A stretch of DNA of 64,000 nucleotides from Cryptomeria japonica (Eukaryota; Streptophyta; Pinopsida; Cupressales; Cupressaceae): contig NC_081409.1 of assembly GCF_030272615.1 (NCBI RefSeq), positions 203,919,949-203,983,948 on the forward strand. The letters are read 5' to 3'. A model generated the notes under the pieces. It saw nothing but the letters and a program-made list of their open reading frames with translations. It was not told where the DNA came from and did no database searches. Positions 22,137 through 34,830 of the stretch are shown in pieces (positions within the stretch are counted from its first letter, which is position 1; every line of letters starts with the position of its first letter). Position numbers and translations under genes: made by a program.

Positions 22137-22908
22137 TGTGTATGGTGAAAATGGATAACAATAAACAACAATATTGAAAGGCTAAAATGAATCCAACCAC
22201 TAAACCCTAGCCTAACAATGAACAAAGATCCACCATAACATATGAAGATAACCTAAGACAATGCAAAATAACTCAAAATCACAAAGATTATACCATCACA
22301 TGTCCAATAGGGTTTTGATCTCCATTCTTCCTATCTCCATTGATCTTGTTTGATATGCTTGCTCTCAGATTTTTGTATGCACAAGAGCTCAACAAAGAAC
22401 GGAATGTGGTTGCAAGTGAAATTGTAGTGTAGCCAAGTTGCATGAAAGATCATTAGGGTTTGACAATGAAGAAAGCATCTCCTTAAATAGAAGACACAAT
22501 AAGAAATGGAGGGTTAAGATTGAGAGGTGTAAAAAGAGAGGTCGGCTAGGATTAGAGGGTAGGTAAAAGAAATACCAAAATAATGAAAGAGGTAGGTAGT
22601 GTATGAATTAAGAGATGAATGACATGTGTCATGTGTAGAAAAAGATAATGAATTAATTAAATAAATAAAGATTTATTTAATTAATAGAAGAAGTAGGACA
22701 ATTAAATAAATAAAATATTTATTTAATTTAGGAAAGGGATAATTTAAATAAATAAATGTATTTATTTAAATGAGAAATAAGGCTAGAAGAGGATAAATGA
22801 ATTAATTAAATAAATAAAAATTTATTTAATTAATAGAAGAATTAGGCTTAGATAATTAAATAAATAAAATATTTATTTAATTAGACATGACAATTTTGAG
22901 TGTCTACA
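22137..22908 (-). repeat. 5' LTR of the young Tat element
   Basis: 772 bp, same length as 6384-7155 and identical by eye. It ends ...GTGTCTACA at 22908, followed by the GTACT duplication. It contains the same five AT-only palindromes. Being next to the PBS, it is the LTR that would drive gag-pol on -. Confidence 0.95.
22481..22490 (-). promoter_or_regulatory. Likely LTR TATA box (CTATTTAAGG)
   Basis: On - the 5' LTR has TTCTATTTAAGGAG here. The old LTR at 26041 has TTCTATATAAGAGG at the same place (TATATAAG, 26445-26452), a clear TATA box. The start site downstream is not determined. Confidence 0.5.
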
Positions 22909-24321
22909 GTACTAAATGGTTATTCAGGAACAAATTGAATGAAGTCAATGAAGTTGTCAAAAATAAAGCAAGACTGGTTTGCAAATAATATTCTCAGAAG
23001 GAAGGAATTGATTATGAGGAGACTTTTTCTCTAGTTGCCAGACTTGAAGCTGTTAGACTATTGCTTGCTTGTGATGCTTATAAAGATTTCAAGGTATATC
23101 AGATGGATGTCAAATCTACCTTTTAGAATGGTGATCTAGAGGAAGAAGTCTACATTGAGCAACCTGGTGGACTTTTATTGTCAGATGATGGAGACATGGT
23201 ATGTAAATTGAGGAAAGCTATTTATGGTTTGAAACAAGCCCCTAGAGCCTGGTATGCTAGATTAGATAAATATTTGTTAAAATTGGGATTTACTAAAGAT
23301 GTTGCTGATAGTAACCTACATTTCAAGATTGAGAACGATAACATCTTGATTGTTGAAGTATTCATTGATGATATTATCTTTGGAGGTGATGATGACTTGA
23401 GCATGAAGTTTGTTAGTGATATGGAGGAAGAATTTGAGATGTTTATGATTTGTGAGATGAAAATTTTCTTATGTTTGTTGATTGCACAGACTAAAAAAGG
23501 CATATTCATATCTCAAACAAATTATGTGAAGGAATTGTTGAAGAATTTTGTGTTAGATGATTCCAAACCGATTGGAACTCTTATGGTGACTGGTTGTAAA
23601 TTGCCTAAGGATGATGAATCTCTAAAAGCTAATCAGAGTTTGTACAGATGTATGGTTGGTGGACTATTATATCTTACTCAAACTAGGTTGAACATTATGC
23701 ATGCTCTATGTATGGCTTCTAGATATCAAGTTGATCCAAAAGAGAGTCATGTCACTGTTGTTAAGAGGATATTCAAATATCTGAAGGGAACTGTGGATTA
23801 TGGTATGTGGTATCCAAGTAATGATGAATTCATGCTATGTGCTTACACTGATGTTGATTGGGCTGGTGATGTTGATGACTGAAAGAGCACTACCGGTGGA
23901 GCGGAGCATTATTTTTTGGTAAGAAATTGGTTTCATGGGCTTACAAGAAACAAGATTTAGTATCCTTATCTACTGCTAGAGTTGAGTACATTGTTGTTGT
24001 CAGTAATTACACTTGGGTAGTTTGGATGAAGAAAATGTTGAAAGATATCAGAGTTATTTATGATGAGCCTACTATTATTTACTATGATAATTCCAGTTCT
24101 ATTAACACATGTCAAATAATTCGGTGCAACATTCAAAGACTAAGCATGTGTCAATCAAATATCATTACTTGAGAGATCAAGTCAGTGAAGAGAAGGTCAA
24201 GTTGGAGTATGTATCTACAAAGGAAAAAAATGTTGATATTTTCACTAAACCTTTGCTTGCAGATATATTTTTCTATTTGAGAGACAAGTTAGGGGTATCC
24301 ACCCCTCCTGATGAGAACTAG
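22909..24321 (+). pseudogene. Copia RT-RNase H, continuation after the Tat insertion
   Basis: It starts in the GTACT duplication and continues KWLFRNKLNE. It includes VYQMDVKS, the intact block YGLKQAPRAWYARLDKYLL near 23225, and the active-site region FIDDIIFGGDD at 23365-23395 (FIDD where YVDD is usual). RNase H pieces ADVDWAGDVDD-like (23850-23880) and HVSIKYHYLRDQV (24140) run to LGVSTPPDEN and TAG at 24319-24321. Stops occur near 22988, 23125 and 23880, with a frameshift near 23915. Non-functional. Confidence 0.9.
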
Positions 24322-24638
24322 ATGCATTGAGTTGCATCAATCCCCTGGATTTCAGAGCTTTATCTTTTTATCGAGATTGATGAATTGATAGTGCTCCTCT
24401 ACTAGAGTAGTCTATTGACTTGGTTGTGTGTCCCAAGAGGAGAGAGATTCATATTTCTGAAAGAGAGTTTGGTTTTCTGTCTTGAGATATTTGGCATTTG
24501 TATCAAAGGGGGAGAGAAATTATGTGAAAAACTGCTTTATCTGTTTGACTTTAGGGGGAGTTTGTTGGAGATATCTTCTTTCTTTGCATTGATTGTTTTT
24601 CACATTCATATGTTGCCATCAATGACAAAGAGAGATAT
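24322..24638 (+). other. Copia 3' untranslated region and polypurine tracts
   Basis: Contains purine runs AAAGGGGGAGAG (24507-24518) and TTAGGGGGAG (24551-24560). Directly before the 3' LTR is ACAAAGAGAGATA, the likely PPT. No gene. Confidence 0.6.
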
Positions 24639-25859
24639 TGTTGGATATTGCTGGTCATTGTTGCTACTAAGATATGTTGTTGTAATTAATGTCAACATGT
24701 TCATGTCATTTTCTTCGGTGTATTTGGGAAGATCTTATGATCTGGTTTTGCAGTATTGTTTTGTTGATCACTGTTTTGCAGAGTTCGGTATCTCCTCCGG
24801 TATATTCCGGTGTGATCAAATATTGTGCTAAGATTTTGGGATATTTTTTAGGATGGTCTTGTGTATCTTCATTTCAAATAGATCATGATTTGGTGCTCTG
24901 AAATTTATCTTTCTTCATGATAGTTGTTGATTGGTTGTGTTCTTGAGCTTTTAGACGTTGACCGGTGAAGATTTGAAAAGTGGTGTTGGTGTAACTGTTC
25001 CTGATGTTTCTAACATACTTGTTGGCATTTCCTATTCATGTCCTATTTGTTTTGGTGATCAACATTGATCGTTGTGTGAGTTGTTGATGGATTTCATTGA
25101 CTGGTGTTGATTTTTCATGTTATGCAATTTTCCTGGGAGTGTAGTGTGTTGCAATTGATCTTGGCATGATTTCCGGTGGAGTTGAGCATTTGAGAATTTG
25201 AATTAGGTCCATGTTATGTCATGTAAATCATTGTATTGGTCTGGAGGTCAATTTTTGTACGGTGTGATGTAATTTTGTATTTATGAGTTAAGGGTTAGGG
25301 TTTAGCCAACCTTGTTATCAAGGCTGACGATTTGTATATATAGGTGAGATATTCATGTAATTTAGGTGTCGATTTTGTGTCTAGATTATCAGAGAGAGGT
25401 TTATGTGCAGAAAAGAGATTTATCCTTTGGTTTTGAGATTTAGGAGAGATTGGTGTTGGAAAAAAGACAAATGTGCTTAACTAAAACTATAATCAGGTAT
25501 TTGGAGATGCTATTCTTTCAGTTCATTTCTTCTAGATTGTAGTCCAAATCTTATTGTAAGTTAGTGACACTTGCCTAAGGTTTGTAGCCTTCTGGGCCAT
25601 TATATTTGAGCAGTGAGCTCTAGGCAGTGTGCCTAAATGCATGTGCATTCCTCATTGTAATATTTTCACTTGCCTAAGGTTTTTACCTTAATCAGGTTTT
25701 CCACATCAAAATCTTGGTGTTGTGTGTTGTGCTTTCAATTTTCTTATCTTTGTTGTTACTGTAGTTTATTAGATCTATTTTGGTGATTAAGTTTGTAGAT
25801 CTAGTGAATACTGATTCACCTCCCCCCCTCTCAGTCTTCCTTCTTGGTTTTTGCTAACA
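24639..25859 (+). repeat. 3' LTR of the copia element
   Basis: Aligns with 1060-3569 apart from the solo LTR there. TGTTGGATATTG start, GCTAACA end, with the CCCCCCCTCTCAG tract just before the end as in other copia LTRs here. Many substitutions relative to the 5' LTR. Confidence 0.88.
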
Positions 25860-26040
25860 ACCTTGTCAGTCCTTTCTAGCATTTCTTTCTTATCGAGAGA
25901 TTGTCTACAATATTTTCAAACATTTTCATCCAATCTCTCAAGGGGGCATATCATTCCCATCATGGGGCAACTTTTTATCAGTTTATCTTATCTTCTTTGA
26001 GCCAATGCGACAAGCTGCATTGTCTCAAAGACGGGGAAAA
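25860..26040 (+). mobile_element. Old Tat-type element, internal part after the copia insertion
   Basis: Reverse complement of the 7156-7330 block of the young element (ATCTCTC..GGGGGCATAT, ..CATGGGGCAAC..). It ends in the PPT CAAAGACGGGGAAAA at 26026-26040, directly before the LTR. Together with 1-1059 this is one element split by copia. Confidence 0.75.
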
Positions 26041-26789
26041 TGTAGATACCTAAAATCGTCCTGTCTACTTACATAAATATTTTATTTATTTAATTATTTT
26101 ATCCTAAGTCTTCTATTAATTAATTAAATTATTAATTAATTAATCCTCTTCTAAGACTTTCCTCATTTAAATAAATACTTATTTATTCAAATTATCCTTT
26201 TCCTTAATTAAATAAATATTTTATTTATTTAATTGATCCCACTTCCTCTATTAATTGAATAATTATTTATTTATTTAATTAATTCATTAGCCTTTCTACC
26301 CATGACACATGTCACTTGTCTCTTAATTCTCTCTTACCTACCCCCTTTATCATTTAACTATTTCCTCTACCTACCCTTTAATCCTAGCCGACCATTTATC
26401 TTTACACCTCTTAATCTTATGCCTCCATTTCTTATAGTGTCTTCTATATAAGAGGATACTCTCCTTCATTATTAACCCTAATAACTTCGTCAATCAACCC
26501 TTCTTGTGATCAAGCTATCAACCACATTTTCATTCTTTGTTGACCTCTTATGTACACATAAAATTTGAGAGCAAAAATATCAAACAAGATCAATGGAGAT
26601 AGGAGACAATGGAGATTGAAACCCTACTAGACACGTGAATGGTATATCTTGTTTTGTTATTGTTTATTTTTATGATCTTAGGTATCTCTATTGGTATTGG
26701 TGAATGTTTCATTGTAGGACCCATATTATTTGTGTTTGGATATTTATGGTTTTACAATAGTTTATCATGATCTATTTTTACCATATGCA
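26041..26789 (+). repeat. 3' LTR of the old Tat-type element
   Basis: 749 bp, TGTAGATACC to CCATATGCA. It is the reverse complement of the young LTR type, with the palindrome block at 26085-26290 and TATA box TATATAAG at 26445-26452. Diverged from the young LTRs. Gag-pol direction is +. Confidence 0.85.
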
Positions 26790-28509
26790 TCCATAATAAA
26801 ATGTTGTTTCTAGTTTGGGGGAAAAATCCTGAACTTAGTAGGGGCAATCTGCTTAGAGCTTAAAACAAAAAACACACAATAGTAGGACAACAAATCGAAA
26901 ATACAGATCACAAAGAGAGAGTCAAAGTTGAGCATAAATTACAACTTTCAAAAACAATTATCAAATACAACATCATGATCGGTGAAATAAAAACTCAATG
27001 GATTATCTATTATGAATAATGATTTGATCACTTTGACAGGAGAATTCGATTTTGTATCTTGATTTTTGTTATCATATCTCCTAAGAAACTCAAGGATGTA
27101 TTGAACTAGAGAAGTGAGGAAGAAGAATGATATTTTTCTTTGTCTATTGTCTGTAAGGAGATCATTAGTACTATGTAAATTTGTCGCAGGACATAATTGG
27201 TAACATATCATCAAGGACATTTCAAATTTGCATAATAAAAGGGTCAACTCTTGTTTGTTTTAAGCAAACAACACTTAGGTCATCTTAGGTCATCTTGGTT
27301 CAATTATACCTTGATTCTTGTGTCATCTTGCAATATCAAAATCCATGTAAGTTATACTCGGGTCATCATGGTTCAATATTACCATCGATGTTTTTATTAA
27401 CTTCCAACTTTTAAAAATCTCAATGATGATAAAAAAAAGGCACAACAAATTGACCGGCAAAATGACAACATTGCATAAATAGGGTTGCATGATAAAGATA
27501 GATTTCATTCATATTATATTTAGCATAAGCATTCTAATCATGACTTGCAGGAGGGTGACAAATTGAGAAAAAAAATTTATATCTCTTATTCAAATGTTGG
27601 AGTACACTTGACATCGACAAACAAAGATCATCATTCACATCATAACAATATGACATTCATTATCATTGCATCTAATTCATAAGCATTTAAAGTTAGTAGC
27701 ATTCGTATTTATGCTCCTCCATGTCATTTAGTGGCATATACATTTAGATCATTAATAAATAGCAATACATCATCACATAGGCATAAGCAAATAATATCAT
27801 AAAGCATTATCATACATTGCATCTATCACATCGACATCTCATCATCACATAAATATAAGCAAATAGTATCATAAAATATTATCACACACATAAATTTTAT
27901 CATTGCACATACATATAAGACATCTAGAATAAACATTATATGCATAATTAGGAAAAGTAAAGCACACAAATATCTTATACATATAGGAATCAAATGCATC
28001 CATACATAAACATAATCATATAATATCATTTACATTAAATTCATCATTATATCCATCATATACATAAGCATCGCATACGCATATCAAGCATAAGCATGGA
28101 TAAACATCATTATGATACATACATTCCAATGAATTATCATCATATGAACATATCACAATAAAATCATATACGTATATATCGTATTATCATAGAATCATTC
28201 AACATAATAGGAATCAAATGCACTCATCCATTATATAAACATGTAAACATATAAGCATATAAGAAGTAGAAATCAAATGCATGCACCCATCATATAAAAC
28301 ATAAAAACCATCACATCATGAATCATCTAAGCACCATATAAATAAATAAAACATCGTTGCATCTCATATAATCTCAAAAAGAATCAGTGTTAGGAGTACA
28401 AGGATATCATGACAATATGAGATATGCATCCAAAAATGGTCAGAATCACATCATGTCTGAATAAATAAGAGATACATCAAAATGGTAGAAAATATGTGGC
28501 ACGTGAGAG
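26790..28509. other. Non-coding spacer of the second Tat-like subfamily
   Basis: No gene. 26930-27530 is an inverted counterpart of 39910-40300 (TCATCTTGGTTCAATTATACC and TGTCATCTTGCAATATC blocks). 27600-28400 is AT-rich with imperfect CATCACATAAGCATA-like repeats, equivalent to the PMD 3' flank at 10440-10860. The old Tat LTR ends at 26789, so the nest appears to be inserted in this spacer. Confidence 0.55.
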
Positions 28510-31178
28510 CTAGGTTGTTCTCTCCTTGAACGTTGATGGTATCGTTGCACCTGTGCCTGCACCACTGGATGGTCCTACACTTAGGTCCCCACTTGGTGGA
28601 TCTTTGTGCAATGACCTTGTCACTCCTTTTCTCTCGATCTATGACTATCTCTGTCCTGACCTAGCAACATAAACCTTCGTATAACTAAGCGTGCATTGAT
28701 CAACATGGATATTGGCATAGTACAACTACCTATATAATACTTCATCTCTTAGGCTACATTTTGAATCTCTCTAAAGGCATCTATTGTGGTGGTCCCCTTG
28801 GCCACTCTCTATAACATCTCAACATGGGCCTTTGCATGCCTATATCTATCAATGGTCGTATCTCTCTCTATTGTCACTAAAGAAATTTGGGTCTGTACTT
28901 GTGTCAACTACCCCTGTAACCATTGTACCATACTCTATAGAGAAGTTATTTGAGACTGCTACTAGTGAGGGACACCTTGATCTGTAACTATTGTTGACAT
29001 GTCGACTGCTATACCACTTCCTCCCTAGGGGAATTTGTCTTGTCTATAACTTGTGGAGGAGCTCTCCCAGATCTCCTCCTTTTGACCACTCGAGTCTCCC
29101 AATCACTAGGCAACAATTTCTGATCCCTCTGCTACCCCAAACTTCTAGCTCCTCCTCTACCTCCACCATCTCCTCCCCCATCTCTACCCTCATCTCTACC
29201 TCTCCTTCATCTAGGTAACCTCTGTGGTGGCCTATCCTCCTCATCATCAAAGGCGAGCACGGGCTCATCTGGATATGATAACCTCAAAAATTGATGTGCT
29301 AGAAAATACTGAGAATAATCCCCTATCATATCCTCATCCATGGTACCATGAAGATAATCCAAATCATGTACACAAAGTGAAATATACTATATGCATTCTA
29401 TCTTAGATGAAATCAGCTACCCCCAATCTGTAACATCTTGTCGTCGGTGCGCATATAGCGCAACCCCATGTGGAAATCCTTGTACCTGGTCATACTATCT
29501 CAATACTCGAGTATGAATAAATTGATCAATAACAAATGGGGTTTCTCTAAGAAAATATCTTTAAGTAAACACATAGGGCATCTCAAGCGCATCCTCTAAC
29601 CATGGCTCACAATCTAGGTATGGCCTACAGATCACTGTGTCTAGATCATCCAAGAATCGCCTCCAATACTCAAGTTTTCTCAGCTTCCCTTGGATAATGA
29701 AACCTATATATCCATAAACATAAAGCTTTCCAATTGGTCAATCCCTATTTGCTAAGGGGCATGTAATAGCTAGATTCTCCCATGACCAAATCTGTAGTAG
29801 TGTCACCCCCGCTGATAATCTTGTCGAACCAAGGTACACTGATCAATGTAGATCATGATAGAGATGAGAAAGAATACAAGAACCCCATGCATATTGCGTA
29901 CCATGAATAACCATCCTCTCTAGCACTCAATCCCAGCCAATAGATAGTCCCTTCGACCTATGGTCGAGACATAGAAATCCTCCAACAAAACTAGCCAACA
30001 CAAAAGGTAATGGATTATGTAAATGTAACATCTCCTGCCATGAGATATTGTAGCCACAGATTTTGTCATAATAAAAAATTAGTTTGAGTGCGTCAGTGCC
30101 ACCCTACTTAGTCACATCATAAGTTACAATATCTCTAATCACGGGGATGCGCAAAATCCTGTAGACATCCTTTGGCATCACTATCATCTCACTCGTGGGT
30201 AAATGGAGGGTATTATGTTCACTATGCCACCTCTCAGCCAAGGCAGTCAATAAACCCCAATTAATTGTATAACGAGGCATCAATCAACGACAATAGTCCA
30301 CATCTAGCAATAATATCAAGATCCGCTTGCGCGATATGGGGTATCATCTACCATGTCCTCGGATATCACTCCTGAGATTGGAAAACACCTAAATCCTCCT
30401 ACAATCATATCACATCATTGTATCAGCATTCAATTAATCAATGTATCTATCAAACTAATTATCTCATGTGAGATTTCAATCAATCTTGTCAAGCGCTTAT
30501 CATTGAATCTCATTCATAATGAGGTCAATAATCATCTATGCTATCAGGCAATTAAAATTGATCCAACACACATAAAAAATGAGGAAACAACATCAACTTT
30601 TTCAGACATGCACTAAATTGTCCCATCAAAACACTAGAAAATTATACCTAAGCGCTAAAAAATCACATCTATGTGCTACAATCCAGTCTCAAGCCCTAAA
30701 TTACCCTATGCACTACAACACCACATCTACGTGTTGAAAAACTTACCCCGTGTGCTAAATTATCCGATGCACTAGAAGACCACATCTATGCATTGAAAAA
30801 CTTACCCAAGACACTAAATTACCCGATGAGCTACAAGACCACATCTATGTGATAAAAACCTCACCCAATGTGCTACATTACTAGAAGCGCTAAATAATAT
30901 ACTCGATACAATGGAAAATTTACATAATGTGATAATCTAAAATTGTAAACCTAAACCACTAAAACATCTACCATACGTGCTAAAACATGAATGCTATGCG
31001 CTAAAACAATTAAAATCAGCACAAAAATTCAAAAAAAAAGTGCAAAAATTAAACATAAATTACATGACAGGAGGATCTACAGAGAAATCAACTTTCTATA
31101 GAGAAATCAACTTGTAATTATTCTACCTAGCATTGACTTGGTCTAGCAATGTCGTTCGAATCTTGTAAGGTACTAATG
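28510..31178 (-). pseudogene. PMD pseudogene copy A (two exons)
   Basis: Exon 2 runs from 30371 (acceptor TCTCAG|GAGTGA) to a stop near 28510. The PMD core lies around 29600-30340, and the low-complexity C-terminal part around 29050-29300 (Glu/Gly codons on -). The frame is broken by many stops and shifts. A degenerate exon 1 is suggested at about 31127-31178 (AGATTCGAACGACATTG, compare AGATTCGACCG in the young gene), with donor CTAG|GTAG. The intron (30372-31126) carries GCGCTAAA-type repeats. It is the only copy in the tandem set with the C-terminus. Confidence 0.6.
30640..31020 (-). repeat. GCGCTAAA-type degenerate array, unit A intron
   Basis: Repeated words such as GCTAAA, ACCACATCTATGC and CACTACAA at about 20-40 bp spacing. 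The same array recurs at 34400-34830 and 36720-37140. It lies in the same position relative to PMD exon 2 as the 7676-7990 array but with a different sequence. Confidence 0.75.
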
Positions 31179-31179
31179 T

Positions 31180-31790
31180 ATAAAATAAAAAATGCACAAC
31201 AAAAACTCTAACTTCAAACATACAAAATCAAACTGCCATCTTTCGAAGATGAATGGTTCCCAGATAATTACAAGTCCTATAGATCTAAGATCAAAAAATA
31301 TGCGTAAGCTAAACTATACAATTATAAAGATAAATATTTCACAGAAATTTGTTGATCCTATAGTATTCAATATGTAATTTGTTAAAACATGTTGAATTTA
31401 AACTAGCTACTTTTCAAGACGTGGGGTTTACACATAATTATCAATCCTATAGTTATTAAACCATAGATTAGTGAAACACAAAAAAAATGCATGTAGAAGA
31501 AAACATAATATAGCTTAAGAGTTTAAAGATCTAGAATTGAATAATTTTGAGCCATATGCAAGCCCAAAATGGAAGGATTAGCCATTCTTCCGTTCATTTG
31601 GACCACCTTGTTGTGTATAGTAATAAACTACTACAAATTTTAGTACTAGTTGATTCCAAAAGAGTTAGCTCAAATGAGAATACCCAAATGTGAAGCAATG
31701 ATTCTCAGGCCATCCTATCCCAGAGTTCAAACTATGAGTGTACAAGAGTAAGGAAACTCTGGACAAAAGTTACTTTATAGAATTAAGCAT
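31180..31790. other. Leader region of unit A
   Basis: No gene. Matches 34970-35625 of unit B throughout (for example GCCATATGCAAGC and CAGGCCATCCTATCCCAGAG). AT-rich; no promoter that I would defend. Confidence 0.6.
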
Positions 31791-32204
31791 TAATTCAATA
31801 CTTGAGTATGAATGAATCGCTCAATAAAAAATGGGGTCGCTCCAAGCAAATATCTTGAAGTAAACACAGGGCATCTTGAGCGCATCCTTTGGCCAAGAAT
31901 CACAACCTAGGTATGGCTTGCAAATCATTGTGTCTAGATCATCCAAGACTTTCCTCCAATACTCATTTTTTCGAAGCTTCCATTGGACAATGACACCTGT
32001 ATATCCATAAACATAAGGCCTCCCGACTCGTCAATCCCTATCCGCTAAGGGGTGTGTAACAACTAAATTCTCCCATGACCAAATCTATAGTAGTGTCACC
32101 CCCGTTGATAAGCTATTCGAACCAAGGTACACCACTTGACACAGATCATGATACAAATGAGAAAGAATACAAGAACCCCATGCATAATGTTTAGCATGTA
32201 TATG

Positions 32205-33708
32205 TTGGCATGATTGGCATAATTGATGCAAATGAAGAATGTTGACTGAACCGGTAAAGGACTGTTTGTGATGACATTGTGATGAAGAGATTGAGATTGC
32301 ATGATTGGATGTCTTTGATCAGTTATTTGTGTTTCCATTGATGGTAACTAATGTTCAATTATGTTTATTTTGTCATCTAAGTCTTTTTAGTCTACCAGAA
32401 ATTGCTTACCTACAAAGAAACAAAAAACTAGGAATTAGGATCTTAATCGGTAAACGAGCAATTTTTTTATTGGATATGGCAATTTGTGATGATTGTAGTG
32501 TTGTGGTCTGGAATGTGATTTTGTATCATTGTTGACTAAAACCACACCATGTTTTGACAACCAAAAGTCATGTTTATGATTTTTGATATATTTGCTAGGG
32601 TTTAAGAAGGGTTTAAGGACCGGTAAATAATTATCTTAACCGAGAATGATTTTTGGTTTGGTGGTGATCTACATCAAGTTAAAATGTTGGAGGTGATGTG
32701 GCACAACCTATGTGGAAATTTGAATTGTTGTTTTGGCACGTTTGAAGATGGAATTTCTTGGGAATTAGTGAAGCGCTTAGAAGACTGTTCTAAGGGTTTG
32801 ACTTTGTATCAGATCGACTTGCTATGATGACTTATGGTCATTCAATGGTTGATATTTCATTGTAAAATATTGTAATGATCTGTATGACGATCTGATATAA
32901 TCTATGATGATCTATATTGTAAAATATTGATTAATCTAGGGTTTAGTAATTGACAATGATGTAAAGGTTGTTTATATCGGTATAGTTTATGTCTGTTGTG
33001 TCGGTGGTCTTTGAGAAGAGTGTGAAGCCGAACCAGAGTGTGAGAGATCTGCCAGAGAGTGTTGCAAATTTGGAGCATAATTGTATTTCATCAAGCAATT
33101 AGTGTAGTGCAAAACCCATTTCATTCATTGTTGTTCCCTAATAGTTGTAGCAGATTAAATCCCTTAACTGGGTAGGTCCAAACATGTCTTACATTGTAAA
33201 TCCCCTAACAGGGTGAATCAATATCTGAGTTATAAATCCTCTTGCGAGGTTGATCCTAACAAGTCAAAGCTCCTAACAGGGCTGAGGTAAATCCCTTAAT
33301 CGGGTGACTCCTAACAGGGCATCATTGTAAGATTCAGCTAACCGAGCTTGACTCCTAACAGGGCGCATTCCAAAAGAGTGCAATTTTTTTTGTGGGTACC
33401 AATTCCCACCATGGTTTTTCCCTATTTGGGTTTCCACGTGAAAATCATGGTGTTCATATGGTGAATGTTTTTGATGTGTTGATTTCATTTAATTTAAGTT
33501 TATGCATATGGATGAACATTTAATGAGTGACATTGTTAAATCAGTTTAGCAAATGATTATTAGCAGATACTGGTACTATTAAATGATTCTATTGTTGGTT
33601 ATTGTTTGATTTGGTAAAAGTTTTATAAGTCTAAGCTTTTGATTTGGAATTCTTGTTAATATTGATTCACCCCCCTCTCAATATTAACCAAATCCTCTAA
33701 GATTAACA
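32205..33708. mobile_element. Solo LTR, 1504 bp, target duplication GTATA
   Basis: Starts TGTTGGCATGATTGG, ends CTAAGATTAACA, flanked by GTATA at 32200-32204 and 33709-33713. A CCCCCCTCTCAATATT tract near the end and repeated CTAACAGGG motifs at 33150-33365 are typical of the copia LTRs in this window. No coding sequence. Confidence 0.93.
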
Positions 33709-34399
33709 GTATAAGCATCCTCTCCAGTAGTCAATCCCATCCAATAGATAGTCCTTTTGACCTATGGTCGGGACATATAAATCCTCCAATAAAACCAACC
33801 AACACAGGAGGTAAGGGATTATATAGATCTAACATCTCTTGCCATGAGATGTCATAGCCACAGATCTCTCCATCATCAAAAATACATATGAGTGTGTCAG
33901 TATCACCCTGCTCAATCACATCATAAGTCACAATATCTCCAATCATGGGGATGCACAAAATCCTGTAGACATCCTCTGGCATCACTATCATCTCACCAGT
34001 GGGTAAATGGAAGGTGTTATGCACTATGCCACCTCTTAGCCAAGGCGGTCAGTAAACCTCGGTTAATCATATACTAGGGCATATCAATCAACGATGATAG
34101 TCCTCATCTAACAATAACATCAAGGTCTTCTTGCACAAGATGGGGTATCATCTTCCATGTCTTCGAGTATCGCTCCCAATACTGAAAAACACCTAAATCC
34201 TCTTACAATCATATCACATCACTGTATCAGTATTCAGTGAATCAATTTATCTATCAAACTAATAAGCTCATGTTAGATTTCAATCAATCTTGTTAAGCGC
34301 TTATCATTGACTCTCATTTATCATGAGGTCAATCATCATCTATCCTATTAGGCAATTGAAACTGATCCAACACACATCAAGCAAGAGGAAACACCATCA

Positions 34400-34830
34400 A
34401 CTTTTTTAGGCATGCGCTAAACTATCCTATGAAAACACTAGAAAATTACACCTAAGTGCTAAAAATATCTATGTGCTAAAAAACCACATCTATGCGCTAC
34501 AATCCAATCTCAATGCGCTAAATTACTTGATGCACTACAAGACCACATATATACATGGAAAAGCTTACCTCGTGCACTAAATTACCCAATGCACTACAAG
34601 ACCACATCTATGCGTTGAAAAACTTACCCCATGCTCTAAATTACCTGGTGCTCTTCAAGACCACATCTATGCGGTAAAAACCTTACCCAATGTGCTACAT
34701 TACTCAAAGCACTAAAACATGTACCTAATACATTGGAAAACTTACCTAATGTGCTAATTCATAATCATAAACCTAAAGCACTAAAACATCTACCATATGG
34801 GCTAAAACATGAATCCTATGTGCTAAAATG
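34400..34830 (-). repeat. GCGCTAAA-type degenerate array, unit B intron
   Basis: Same words and layout as 30640-31020 (GACCACATCTATGCG, CTAAATTACC). Part of the tandem unit. Confidence 0.7.

Larger units (their letters stand above)
6384..22908 (-). mobile_element. Young Ty3/gypsy Tat-type element with antisense PMD gene
   Basis: A complete insertion of 16,525 bp. It has a GTACT duplication at 6379-6383 and 22909-22913, 772-bp LTRs at both ends, a PBS at 22115-22133 (on -) and a PPT at 7156-7171 (on -). Joining the flanks restores the copia RT motif VIGTKW. Gag-pol runs on - (19656 to 12148). A second gene lies in the opposite direction between pol and the 3' LTR (7500-10406). A DGGAG-type protease, RT with YVDD, a second RNase H-like domain after the RT-linked one, and then integrase fit the Tat lineage. 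An extra antisense ORF between pol and the 3' LTR is also known in that lineage. The lineage call is inferred from domain content, not from a tree. Confidence 0.93.
1060..25859 (+). mobile_element. Ty1/copia LTR retrotransposon, interrupted
   Basis: LTRs at 1060-3569 and 24639-25859 start TGTTGGATATTG and end GCTAGCA/GCTAACA. A PBS follows the 5' LTR (TGGTATCAGAGC at 3572-3583, complementary to the initiator Met tRNA 3' end). Gag, protease, integrase, RT and RNase H come in copia order. The LTRs differ at many sites and the coding region has frameshifts and stops, so it is old. It is inserted in an older Tat copy, and is itself broken by a solo LTR at 2131 and a Tat element at 6384. I could not find a clean 5-bp target duplication (left flank ends CCTAT, right begins ACCTT). 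Confidence 0.88.

Noticed and set aside
1060-25859. 5-bp target duplication for the older copia element
   Set aside because: CCTAT on the left and ACCTT on the right do not match well enough to claim one.
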